Assembly (NCBI RefSeq): GCF_002878395.1
Contig: NC_061115.1
Span: forward strand, 152,267,549-152,331,548
DNA length: 64,000 nucleotides
Origin: Capsicum annuum
Lineage: Eukaryota; Streptophyta; Magnoliopsida; Solanales; Solanaceae
Reading direction: 5' to 3'
Each line of letters opens with the position of its first letter. Position 1 is the first letter of the stretch. Both the position numbers and the translations under genes were made by a program. The notes under the pieces are model-generated. The model searched no databases. It was not told the DNA's origin and was given only the letters and a program-made list of their open reading frames with translations. Below, piece after piece: positions 28,878 to 38,550 of the stretch.

Positions 28878-29389
28878 AGATGGTGATTGTTGGTTGAGGA
28901 AGGTGGAGGAAGGTGAGAGAAATAAAATTTTAATTATTATTACTTTGTATTTAATATTATTAATTAATATTTTTTAAAAATAATTAATAAAGATAATTAT
29001 GATATAACACTTATTTATATTGTGTGGATCTGATGTGTCATTTATTTTGAACGAGTAGGCTACACACATGGTATGGGGGATTTAAAATCTTGTGTTTTGA
29101 TGAGTTTCAGGTTCAAATGACAAATGGCTAAGTAGAGGTGTTCACTTTATAAACTAGGACAAGTACAAGAGCCCAGTAGACCATTTTGCTTAACCATAAA
29201 TCATTTCATTAAGGGTAAAATAAATATTTTAAAGTTAAATTGTTACCAAATAGAGAAATATGTCATTCTTTTTAGGACTGACTACATAGAAACGTCAATC
29301 AAATAAATTAGGACAAAAGGATTAACATAATTGGAATACCAAGACACTCCCAAAGTAATACTACAACAATTAGTATGAAACACCAATAA

Positions 29390-29715
29390 GCGAGGCAACT
29401 CTCAACTACCTAACTATCCCTCTATCATAATCTGTGTTATCCATAATCTTCTATCTAAGACCATGTTCTTGGTAAGCTGGAGAAGTATCATATCTTGTCT
29501 AATCATTTTTTTTCAATACCTCTTCCAACCTTTATTTTCTTTTCCTGTAATCATCTACAGTCAACAAACTTCTCATATCTTCGCATTGATGTATCCATAT
29601 ATCTCCTCTTCACATGTCTAAATCATCTAAGTCTTATTACTCATCTTATCTTATATCGAGGTCACTCTTACCTTTTCTCATATAATCTTATTTATAATGT
29701 TTTTCTTAGTATGTC
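29390..29715 (-). mobile_element. LINE 3' fragment (part 1), broken
   Basis: On the minus strand near 29575-29640 the codons read LRWFRHVKRRYMDTSMRR, matching the widespread plant RLRWFGHV C-terminal motif of LINE-like reverse transcriptases. Upstream of it, next to the hAT insertion, is CGHTKKNIINK-like sequence split across the insertion. Stops are present. Confidence 0.65.
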
Positions 29716-30185
29716 CACACATCCAGGGGCGGATCTACAGCAGGGGCTGGGCCCCACCTGCTACCATAAGGACTATAATTACATTAGAAAAATTTCAATA
29801 GATTTAAATATTAACAGGTCCCTTAACTAAATAATAGGATGACTCAGTCGTAGGAGGAGTACACTTGAGACGTGTGCATTGCTTCTGTTGATCATGAGTT
29901 TGAACCCCTTTGGAGATCTTTTTTTTATTTAATTTTTTTCAGCTTTATTTATTTTATTAGAAATAAGGGTGTTAAGTGGGTCGGGCCGGGTCAACCCGAA
30001 ATCGATCCATTAAATTTAGTTGGTTTATGGGCTGGGTCGGGTTCGGGTTGTGGTTAAGTGGTCCGAGCCGGGTCCGGGTTCAACAATAAAATTTTTAAAA
30101 ATAACCCTAACCCGGCCCACTTAACCCAACCCGGTCAAACCCACCTAAACCCGATTAAAAATCATGTCAAACCAGATCAAAAATA

Positions 30186-30554
30186 ATTTTTTTTTCCAAT
30201 ATACACTATATATACCCACATATATACATTTTAAATACGTTAAACAATATATATAGTATATACTACATTAGAATTTAAAAAATATATACAAATATACACA
30301 ATTACACATATATACGTAAAATTCAATATATACGACTATACGTACTACTTTAAATAAAATATATTCTACAATATATATATACTACAATATATATAATTAT
30401 ATATATAGTTATATACTAATTACTAATTTATAAAATATATACACATGTATACGTTAAATATACACGTCTATAGAAGATATATACACATATATACACACCA
30501 TTTAATATATATGTACTACTTTAAATAAAATACATACTAAAATATATATACATT

Positions 30555-30628
<74 letters not shown>

Positions 30629-31150
30629 TATACAAATTTATAAAACATATACACATGTATACGTTAAATATACACGTCTATAAAAGATATCTGCACATAT
30701 ATATGCACCATTCAATATATATGTACTACTTTAAATAAAATATACTACAATATATATATATATATACTACAATATATTAACAATTTATAAAATATATACA
30801 CATGTATACATTAAATATACACATCTATAGAAGATATATACACATATATACGCACCATTCAATATATATGTACTACTTTAAATAAAATATACCACAATAT
30901 ATATACATTACAATATATGTATATAGTTATATACTAATTTATAAAACATATACACATGTATACATTAAATATACACGTCTATAGAAGATATATACACATA
31001 TATACGCATCATTCAATATATACGTACTACTTTAAATTAAACATATACTACAATATATGTATATACTACAATATATATATAATTTATAAAATATATACAC
31101 ATGTATACGTTAAATATACACATCTATAGAAGATATATACACAAATATAT
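30186..31150. repeat. AT-rich minisatellite, five copies of about 145-215 bp
   Basis: Units share ATATACACATGTATACGTTA, AATATACACGTCTATAGAAG and GTACTACTTTAAATAAAATA; unit starts near 30434, 30647, 30790, 30942 and 31087. One unit is lengthened by a (TA)n run (30553-30602) and TTAG/GTTA repeats (30603-30627). It lies between the transposase stop and the hAT end. Confidence 0.88.
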
Positions 31151-31451
31151 AAAACATATGCTACTTAATATAATAAATTAAGAATATTTGATAGTAAATT
31201 AATAATATATTAAAAGTAAGTTTTTAATTTAAACTAGAACTTCAATTTAAATCATTAAATGAAAAAAATTATAAAGTAAGGACTAAGGAGTGAATGAATA
31301 TTGAATTTTATTGTTTGCGAAATGATCCAAAATTTATAATTTACATGAATGAAAAATCTACAAATTATGCATCATTTTCCAACTCATTCATGTTAATATT
31401 AATGGAAACTTGCATAGGATAGTCAAAGTCAACGGGGGCAAAACCATGGAC

Positions 31452-33771
31452 TTAATTCTGCTGAGTTCTCTTGTGAAGACATAATTTCTTCAAGTTTCTG
31501 CTCCTCGTTCGGCTCCGGTTCCATTCCTTGATTTCTTCTTCCGCCCTAATCCAATCTCCGAGGCAAACTAGAACATTCATTGTATTGCTTCTCAATGAGT
31601 GTCGGTTGTCTCCAAGTTGTTGTCGTCCCTGACTAAAAGAGCTCTCTGATGCAACGGTTGACATTGGAACATTCAAGATATCTCTAGCTAATCTTAAAAG
31701 CACAGGATATTGTGTTTCATTACTCCTCCACCAATCCAACGTGTTGATCCATCGTCTGCGATCCTCTGACGGAGACCGAAGATAATATTTAAGCTCTTTT
31801 CGATAAATTGATGTGTAACCTCTCTCATCAACACTGTTCCAACAAGGTAAATCATAAAAGGAATCAGAAAAATCACTATGTGCCGGCCTTTTAGAAGATG
31901 ATGGCTCCTCGGGAGGATGAGGAGTGGAAGTTGGAGTGATATTGTATAATTTTTCTATGTATTCATTCGCATCTCCTATAGCCGTCCACAAATCAGGTTG
32001 TACTTGTTCAGAATCATTGTTAGTATTTATTTCTAAGTTAGCATAAATAAGAGTACTAAAGTGACACATAGTATTATATTTCATGCACGGATTTAGCATA
32101 GCACCAACCAATTAAGTAGGGGGAATCAGGAATTTTTTTTTTAAATTTAGTAAACATGGCACCAACAGCTTCTTTATAACCTTCTTTATTTTTATATTCT
32201 TTGAGCAAACCAGAAATATCGGCTATATATGCCAAAATATTACAAACAGTAGGATAATAAGCACCAGAAAATTCAACCGTAGCTATATAAATTTTTTCTA
32301 AAACCTTAACAAGATCATTAATTACAACCCAATTAGAATCATGTAGCATGCAATCAGCAGAATCAACAAATAAACCACAATATTGGTTAAAAGCTAGTGT
32401 AATAGGAACTCTATATTTATAACAAGTTTTTAAAAAATCATACGTAAAATTTCATCTAATATCAATTTCCTCAGGCATCAATATCGGTGCAAGTCCATTT
32501 TCTTGACACTTAACTTTAAATTCTCTAATTCTTTTTCTTCGATTATTTCCTTGAATAAAACCAACAGCAAGACAGTTTTTTTCAATATAAAGCTCAGAAA
32601 ACTCAAGACCATCTTTTACAATTAAATTATATATATGACATGCACACTTAATTTTAAAAAATTTCAGGTAACGGTGGAGATAGTTTAGATTTTAACTTCG
32701 TTATAGCAGTCTTGTTGTTAGAAGCATTATCAAAAGCAATAAATAATATTTTATTTTTGATACCATAAAATTCTGCAATTTTAACAATCGAATCAGCAAT
32801 AAAATCTCCAGTATATTTACGATCTTCATCATATAAAAAAGCAAGAATACGTGTTTGCATCACAAAATTACTATCCATTCAGTGACAAGTAACGGTTAAA
32901 TAATTATTTTTATTTACAGCATGATAAAGATCAGAAGTTAGGGACAATCTACATTGAATATTTTTTAACAATGTTGATAAATAAAAACAATATTGTGAAT
33001 GAAGTCTAAAAATATTAGACCGACAAGTACTTCTAGGAATACCATTAAATATAAGATTATAAATTGCTTGAATATAATGAATAAAGGCATCAGAAGAAGG
33101 AAAACTAAAAGGCAAACAACCCACAGCTATCATTTTAGCTATTTCTTTCCGGTCCCTCAATTTATTATACTTCTTCATTACCTGACCGGTTGCTGGGTCT
33201 ATTCTAGTTTGCATTGGCTCACCAACATCCCCACCGCCTCGTACAATATTTAACTCTCTTTCATGAGCATCACCTATATGTCTCATTAACATACCCGTAC
33301 CCCCTTGCTTGCCTCAACTTTTATGCTTATATATTTGTTGACAAATATTGCATTGTACCTCAGTACCTGATATACGTTCAAAAAATTATCATGCAATATT
33401 AGTTGTTTTACGAGCTCTTGGGGCACGGGGAGGACGGGGAGGGAGATTACCCGATTCAGATCTAATGTTAGCATTTCCTACTGCGGGTGTCTCACCAATA
33501 TTTTCATCATCTTCGTCTAAATTAACCGCATCTACTTCATTTCTTCTTCTATACCGTAATTTTCCTGAGCTTCTACATAATCCATATCGTGAGCACCTAC
33601 ACCTATTTCTTCCTCAAAAGGTGTACCAAGCGGTACCGGAGGCGAAGGCACACGGGTATATCTACTACTTAAAGTACCTCTACCGCTAGTAATTCATTTT
33701 TTGCTACCACTACCACTTTCAGGATAAAATTTTTTAACACCTTTAGTGGCGAAGTTTCTTAATTTATCCAT
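31452..33771 (-). pseudogene. hAT transposase (BED zinc finger type), broken
   Basis: The minus-strand ATG at 33771 opens MDKLRNFATKGVKKFYPES, with a stop after about 25 codons. A BED-type finger follows (CNIC near 33345, then MRHIGDAH near 33270), also with an in-frame stop. The catalytic core region has fragments such as FVMQTRILAFLYDEDRKYTG and IAFDNASNNKTAI. The last open segment (32111-31452) holds the dimerisation domain, with NVPMSTVASESSFSQGRQQL and RSNTMNVLVCLGDW. The layout is that of RICESLEEPER-like hAT transposases. Several frameshifts and stops make it inactive. Confidence 0.9.
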
Positions 33772-34390
33772 AATATAAATTAAACTAAAAAAATTCAAAA
33801 CACCAATATAATAAAATGAAATATTCAACTATTTAAAAATTAAACTTAAGAGATGGAACGATAATACCGAATTTTGAAAGTATCCAAAGGTTGCGATTTT
33901 AGAAACTTCCACTCGTACTTTGTAATCGCAAAATTAAAAAATTAAAGTGAGCACTTTAGGAATTTAAATATATAGAATATTTGAGAATTGAGATAATAAA
34001 AATTTGTATGAAAAATGATTTGAGAGTGTAGGGTATTTATAAAATTTTTTTTGGGATTAAAAAAGTATTTAAAATGATTTTTTTTTTAATTAAAAATGTC
34101 ATTTGAGCCGTTTTAAGGGCCCAAACGGTAAAATAGCCGTTGGGCCCAACGGTCAAGTGGCCCAACGGTCCAATTTTGTACAAAATTTAATTTATAAAAA
34201 AATAATATTCAAGCCGGTTTCGAACCGAGTTAATCGGGCCCAAACCAAAAAATAACCCGACCCAGTACCCTACAGTTCATGGATTGACCGGGCCGGGCTT
34301 GCTTAGTGGGCCAGGCTGGGCCGAGTTGGGCTGGATTAGTCCAACCCGTTTGACAGGCTTAATTAGAAACCTGCAAATTTAAAATCCTGC

Positions 34391-34450
34391 ACACATTCAC
34401 CCCAACATATTCATTTCAACAATTTTCAACTTCTGAGTATGAATGTGCCC
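34391..34450 (-). mobile_element. LINE 3' fragment (part 2), continuing across the hAT
   Basis: Minus-strand codons read QKLKIVEMNMLG then a stop then MCG, the usual KM-VAEMRMLRWMCGHT motif, whose remainder lies at 29715 on the far side of the two hATs. This supports insertion of the small hAT into the LINE relic. Confidence 0.6.
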
Positions 34451-35094
34451 TCACATCCACCTCATAATCACATTAGGTTGTCGTTGTTTTCATCGTCTAA
34501 TTAGTCGCATAGAAAATGATCAAATCTCTTGTCGTCTAGTTAGTGACACATAAAGATGATCAAATCTCCTTCTCTACTAATAGGCACTTGGCCGTAGATT
34601 CAATTTTTTTTTAATTTAAAATTTATTAAGTCAAGAATTAATTAAGTTTATTGTAAGAAAAAAAAAGTGGAATACATATATAGGCTTCTAAATTTAATTT
34701 GTTGGATTTTATCGTATTAACACCTCAATTAAGTCATGTTTCTATTGAATTATCGAACCTCTGTTTAAAGTGTGCCTATTAAGCATTTTTTTAGAAGATT
34801 ACAAAAAAATTAAATTACATTAAGTCTATACGCAGGTGACATGATAAATACGCTAATAAGACAAAAACAAGTGGGTTTTGCTCATAAATAATCCTACATT
34901 TTTTTTTAAAAAAATTGAGCCAAAAATAATATTTTTTTAAAAAACTCTAATTCCTATAGGTGTTTTTCTTCCCCAAAAATCCTTCATTTTCTTTAAAGAA
35001 CCTCCATCACCTCCACCTATCTCTTTTCTTCCACCACAAATTCTTTATTCATGAAAAATGTAGTGACATGGGTAAGTTCTCCTTTGATAGATGA
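34451..35094. other. Spacer left of the pararetrovirus
   Basis: No gene seen. A near-duplicate pair of about 45 bp (GTCGTCTAGTTAGT-CACATA-AAATGATCAAATCTC) occurs near 34493-34536 and 34532-34570. The part 34690-35045 has the style of a Mutator-like element end and interior, but no partner end was found. Confidence 0.4.
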
Positions 35095-35346
35095 AGACCA
35101 TTTAAAAATAGAAAAGCTTTTAGAAAAATTAAAGAATCTTTAATTAGTAATTATTCAGAATATATAAGTCTAAATAAAACAAAAGAAAACCCACAAAGAT
35201 TAGCCTACTTAATTACATTAATATCTAGTATTGAATCAAAATTAATAATCCATTTAAAATCCAGAAGAATGAAACACATACCACCTAATTATGATAAAAT
35301 AAGATTTAGATATCCACCAAGATATTATAAATATAATTTAAAATGA
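35095..35346 (+). CDS. Pararetrovirus small frame, 5'-truncated
   Basis: Open from a stop at 35092 to TGA at 35344-35346, about 83 codons, lysine/tyrosine-rich, with no upstream ATG. Its stop overlaps the ATG of the next frame (ATGA), the usual caulimovirid coupling. The missing start probably lies beyond the insertion junction. No known domain. Confidence 0.55.
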   Translation, partial: RPFKNRKAFRKIKESLISNYSEYISLNKTKENPQRLAYLITLISSIESKLIIHLKSRRMKHIPPNYDKIRFRYPPRYYKYNLK

Positions 35347-35555
35347 ATAAAGTACAACAATATAAAGAATTAAAACAAATTATTTCTGAAAAACGTAAAG
35401 AATTAAAAATAAGAATAAAAAGACTACATTATAATATATTTACTGGAGTTAGTAAAACCTCAATAGATACACCAAAAGATGAAATATCAAAATTAGAATC
35501 ACAAATAGATAGTTTAGAATATATATATATATATCAACATGAACTATTAAAATGA
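35343..35555 (+). CDS. Pararetrovirus small coiled-coil-like protein
   Basis: 70 codons, ATG overlapping the preceding stop and stop overlapping the next ATG (ATGA at 35552). The composition is Lys/Glu/Ile/Leu-rich with heptad-like spacing, suggesting a coiled coil. It is broadly similar in character to the frame at 43106. No named function; other caulimovirids have small virion-associated proteins at this place, but that is an analogy only. Confidence 0.55.
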   Translation: MNKVQQYKELKQIISEKRKELKIRIKRLHYNIFTGVSKTSIDTPKDEISKLESQIDSLEYIYIYQHELLK

Positions 35556-35866
35556 ACAAAGAAGAATTTATAATAGATGAAAAAATATATGAAAACCACG
35601 AAGGATCAAAAATAAAAATAGTATTTTCTAATCTAGGAAGAAGATATAAGAAAATAGGTGAACATTTATATCTAATGTTAGAAAAAGAAGAATTAAAATT
35701 AGAAGATAAATTAACAGAAATGGTAAGAATAGAAAAAGAAAATGAAGAGATAGATAGGAAAAAAGAAATAGAAAAAATAAAACAACAGACTACGGAAGAA
35801 ATACGAAAAATAGAAGAAACTAAAAATAATAGGATTGCTGAATTAGAAAAAGAATTACAAAGTTAA
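35552..35866 (+). CDS. Pararetrovirus small charged protein
   Basis: 104 codons, coupled to the previous frame by an ATGA overlap. The C-terminal half is strongly charged (Glu/Lys/Arg/Ile) and looks like a continuous helix or coiled coil. It ends ten bases before the capsid ATG at 35876. Possibly the N-terminal part of what is a longer capsid precursor in related viruses. Function unknown. Confidence 0.55.
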   Translation: MNKEEFIIDEKIYENHEGSKIKIVFSNLGRRYKKIGEHLYLMLEKEELKLEDKLTEMVRIEKENEEIDRKKEIEKIKQQTTEEIRKIEETKNNRIAELEKELQS

Positions 35867-35875
35867 AAGAACTGT

Positions 35876-37324
35876 ATGAACAAAGACAAAAAGAAAAAGA
35901 AGAAAAAAAATAGAGAACAGAAATTACTGAACGAAATAAATCAATTTAAGGAAAAATTGGAAATAAAAAACAAAGAATTAGAAATAAATAATATAGATGT
36001 TAAAGAGACAGAGACAGATAATTATGATTCCGAAGATAGTGAAACATATACAGAAATATTAACAAATACAAAAAATTTAGAAATCAATGAAAAACAAAAA
36101 GAAATTAATGAGGAAAACTTAGAAAGTACCTACACAGAAATAAATACTCTTGATAAAAAAGAAGATGAAAATATAATACCTAAAACAACAGAAATAAGAA
36201 AACCTATATATTATAAGAATAAGTTTAAAAAATATAATGAATATGACAAATGGATACCAAAACAAATAATTAATAAAAATTATAACTTTTTAGACCTAGA
36301 CTGTGTAATAGATACAGAAAAAACAATACAATTATGGATAGGATATATGACAAAACAATTATTAGATAATAATATAAATATAACAGATGCACCAAAATAT
36401 ATAGAAAGAACACTAATAGGGTCAGTAAAACTATGGTTTTCAAATTTAACTGAAAATAGCAAAAAAGTATTAAGAACTAATAAACCTATCGAAGGAACAT
36501 CATCAACAACAACTAAATTAACCCCTATAGAATTATTAAAAAAATATGAAACAACTATAAAAGACGAATTTGGTAGTACGACAACAATAGAAGAAGAACA
36601 AGATGAAGAAAAAGATACAAATAGAAATTTAATGTTAAAATTAACAATATGTAATATGTGTTATATAGATGAATATACTTGCGCATTTAAAGAATATTAT
36701 TATAAAGGAGCATATAGTATAGAAGAAAGTAAAGAGATAAGAAAATTATATTTTAATAAATTACCCGAGCCATTTAGTTCAAAAATAATAAAAAGTTGGG
36801 AAGAAGCAAAAATAGTAGATACGTTAGGAGCAAGAATAAAATTTTTACAACAATGGTATAGAAACTTATGTGAAAAATATAGAGAAGAATTAAAAATGGA
36901 AAAAACATTAATAAGAAATTTAGCATGTTGCAAAAATAAAATAGCACCCCAATTTGGATGTAAAGAAAGATATTATAAGAAAAGAAAAAGACATAAGAAA
37001 TATAAGAAATATAAAAAATCAAAATATAAATATAAGAAACCGAGAAAAAGATATTATGTAAAAAATTATAAATATAAAAGACCATATAGAAAGAAGAAAT
37101 CTATAAAAGAATGTACTTGTTATAATTGTGGAAAGTTAGGACATTTAGCTAGAGATTGTAAATTACCTAAAAATCCGAAAGCTAAACAAATATCAGAAAT
37201 AAAAATAGATAATACAGAATATATGCAGATAGATTATATAGATTATGAATTAGAAAGTGAGGATAGTATATATGAAATTTCAGAAAACGAAACAGATAAT
37301 GAAATAGATGAATCAAATGACTGA
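35876..37324 (+). CDS. Pararetrovirus capsid (coat) protein
   Basis: 482 codons, intact. The N-terminal third is acidic and coiled-coil-like. The middle has the conserved caulimovirid capsid core. The C-terminal part is very basic (poly Lys/Tyr/Arg near residues 365-405) followed by a CCHC knuckle, CYNCGKLGHLARDC (about 415-428), and an acidic tail. Capsid proteins of this family bind the pregenomic RNA through the knuckle. The stop overlaps the next ATG by 17 bases. The overlapping minus-strand frames are shadows. Confidence 0.87.
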   Translation: MNKDKKKKKKKNREQKLLNEINQFKEKLEIKNKELEINNIDVKETETDNYDSEDSETYTEILTNTKNLEINEKQKEINEENLESTYTEINTLDKKEDENIIPKTTEIRKPIYYKNKFKKYNEYDKWIPKQIINKNYNFLDLDCVIDTEKTIQLWIGYMTKQLLDNNINITDAPKYIERTLIGSVKLWFSNLTENSKKVLRTNKPIEGTSSTTTKLTPIELLKKYETTIKDEFGSTTTIEEEQDEEKDTNRNLMLKLTICNMCYIDEYTCAFKEYYYKGAYSIEESKEIRKLYFNKLPEPFSSKIIKSWEEAKIVDTLGARIKFLQQWYRNLCEKYREELKMEKTLIRNLACCKNKIAPQFGCKERYYKKRKRHKKYKKYKKSKYKYKKPRKRYYVKNYKYKRPYRKKKSIKECTCYNCGKLGHLARDCKLPKNPKAKQISEIKIDNTEYMQIDYIDYELESEDSIYEISENETDNEIDESND

Positions 37325-38549
37325 AGAAGATATAAAAATAATAACAAAGGAAGAATATTTAAATGACGAAGGAACAGAACAAAAAATAATATTTGACAGC
37401 AACATATTTGATGAAATAAAAGTAAAAGAATTAGATTTAAGTGTAGAGAAAATATTTAAAATACCAACAATAAAAAATATTTTTACTAGGAAAAAGGATG
37501 AATATTATGTAGTATGCCAAAAAGAACATGTAATAGACTGCAGATATGCAAAAGGCAAAGCTAGTATACCACTAGTAACAAAAATAATAATTACTAAAGA
37601 AATAAATGATATAAAAAGTAAAGGAGATCCAATAAAATATGTACACCTTGGAGGTACAGAGATATTAATAAAAGCATGTTTTAGAGAAGGAATAGATACA
37701 CCAATAGAATTATATTTAGCAGATGATAGAATTATAAAACCTATAGAAAAAAGTATAATAACTGCCGTAAAAGGAAATCTAATATACCAAAAATTTAAAT
37801 TTATAATAAGTGCAAATTATTCAGTAGCAGTAACAAATAGAAATATAGATAAATCACTAGTATTATATTGGAAAATATCAGGAATAGAACTAACCCCAGG
37901 AAGTAAAATATTTACAGCAAGATGTAAAAATCTATATGTATTAACAACAAATAATAAAATAACAGGAAAAAATAAGATTAACAAAATACAAATAGAAAGC
38001 CCATTCGAACAAATTGTAAAAACAATAGATTATAATGACTATAGCTATAGAGACATAGATACAGAAGAAAATTTAGAAATAGTAAATGATAGAATAAGTA
38101 CAACGAAAAGAATAGCTAATGAAAAACCAGAATCATCAAGCTCATCAAAAAGAACAAGTTATGAAACAAATTCAATAAGCAATTTAAATCAATATTACAT
38201 AACAGGAAAAATAAATGAAAAAGAATATCTAATACTTTTGAATACAGGACAAGAAGAAAATTATATAGCAAAATATCTAGTAAAAAATGAAGAAATAAAG
38301 ACTGATAATGATATGTGCCCAGATCTACCAAGAAGTTTAATAAATAATAAAAATATAGCAGAAAAAGAAATAATAATAGGAGTTAGGAAAATAAAAATAG
38401 AATTCGAAGTAAAGGAAGAAATGCAGAAAGCAGACATAATATTAGGAATAAAATGGTTAGAACAAGTAAAACCATACAATAAAGAACATACACAATTAAC
38501 CTTAACATATAACAAAGAAAAGTTATTCTTAAAAAGAGCCTTAACATGA
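37308..38549 (+). CDS. Pararetrovirus movement protein with a C-terminal retropepsin-like domain
   Basis: 413 codons, intact. Residues of about 30-220 fit the 30K movement-protein superfamily, with the GDPIKYVHLGGTEILIKACF region and LADDRI near the conserved Asp. Movement proteins carry virions or nucleic acid through plasmodesmata. Unexpectedly, residues of about 295-400 look like a retroviral-type aspartic protease: LLNTGQEENYI at about 310-320, and near the end ADIILGIKWLEQVKP, the ILG-x-WL-type motif. The active site has Asn (312) where Asp is needed, so this domain should be inactive. The genuine protease begins just after this frame at 38551. Confidence 0.8.
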   Translation: MNQMTEEDIKIITKEEYLNDEGTEQKIIFDSNIFDEIKVKELDLSVEKIFKIPTIKNIFTRKKDEYYVVCQKEHVIDCRYAKGKASIPLVTKIIITKEINDIKSKGDPIKYVHLGGTEILIKACFREGIDTPIELYLADDRIIKPIEKSIITAVKGNLIYQKFKFIISANYSVAVTNRNIDKSLVLYWKISGIELTPGSKIFTARCKNLYVLTTNNKITGKNKINKIQIESPFEQIVKTIDYNDYSYRDIDTEENLEIVNDRISTTKRIANEKPESSSSSKRTSYETNSISNLNQYYITGKINEKEYLILLNTGQEENYIAKYLVKNEEIKTDNDMCPDLPRSLINNKNIAEKEIIIGVRKIKIEFEVKEEMQKADIILGIKWLEQVKPYNKEHTQLTLTYNKEKLFLKRALT

Positions 38550-38550
38550 A

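Larger units (their letters stand above)
22327..29190. mobile_element. Mutator-like element A with 9-bp target duplication
   Basis: Flanked by a perfect 9-bp duplication TAACCATAA (22318-22326 and 29191-29199). Left end GGAGAAATAGTCTAATAG; right end reversed AGCAAAATGGTCTACTGG. The inverted repeats run about 140 bp (shared CTTGTA, ACTCATCAAA-ACA, CCAT-G). The span of 6.9 kb includes element B, a solo LTR and a tandem TRIM, so the original element was about 1.5 kb. The own interior (25873-26953, 28883-29010) is GT/GGTGG-rich and has no transposase. Confidence 0.88.
22205..29322. mobile_element. MITE interrupted by Mutator-like element A
   Basis: The left flank (GTCAATCCCAATTTATGTAA from about 22218) and the right flank read in reverse (CCTTTTGTCCTAATTTATTT from about 29320) resemble the inverted ends of a plant MITE of the CTCC..CAATTTATGT type. 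Element A with its 9-bp duplication lies between them. Ends approximate. Confidence 0.45.
29964..34361 (-). mobile_element. hAT transposon, 4.4 kb, with 8-bp target duplication
   Basis: Perfect 8-bp direct repeats ATTAGAAA (29956-29963 and 34362-34369). Ends TAAGGGTGTTAAGTGGG and, reversed, TAAGCCTGTCAAACGGG are imperfect inverted repeats. The subterminal regions are rich in GGGCCGGG/CCCGACCC-like repeats (29980-30160, 34100-34350), as in many plant hATs. It carries a broken transposase on the minus strand and a tandem-repeat block downstream of it. Confidence 0.9.
29724..34389. mobile_element. Small hAT-type element, split by a larger hAT
   Basis: Starts CAGGGGCGGATCTACA and ends AAAATCCTG. 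Flanking 8-mers CACACATC (29716-29723) and CACACATT (34390-34397) match at seven positions. Without the inner hAT it is about 260 bp, a MITE-sized hAT of the CAGGGGCGGA type. Its insertion splits the LINE fragment: the codons for MCGHT resume exactly across it. Confidence 0.7.

Noticed and set aside
36280..38515. Several minus-strand frames of 60-103 codons opposite the viral genes
   Set aside because: They mirror the A-rich coding strand (Phe/Leu/Ile-rich shadows) and have no family resemblance.
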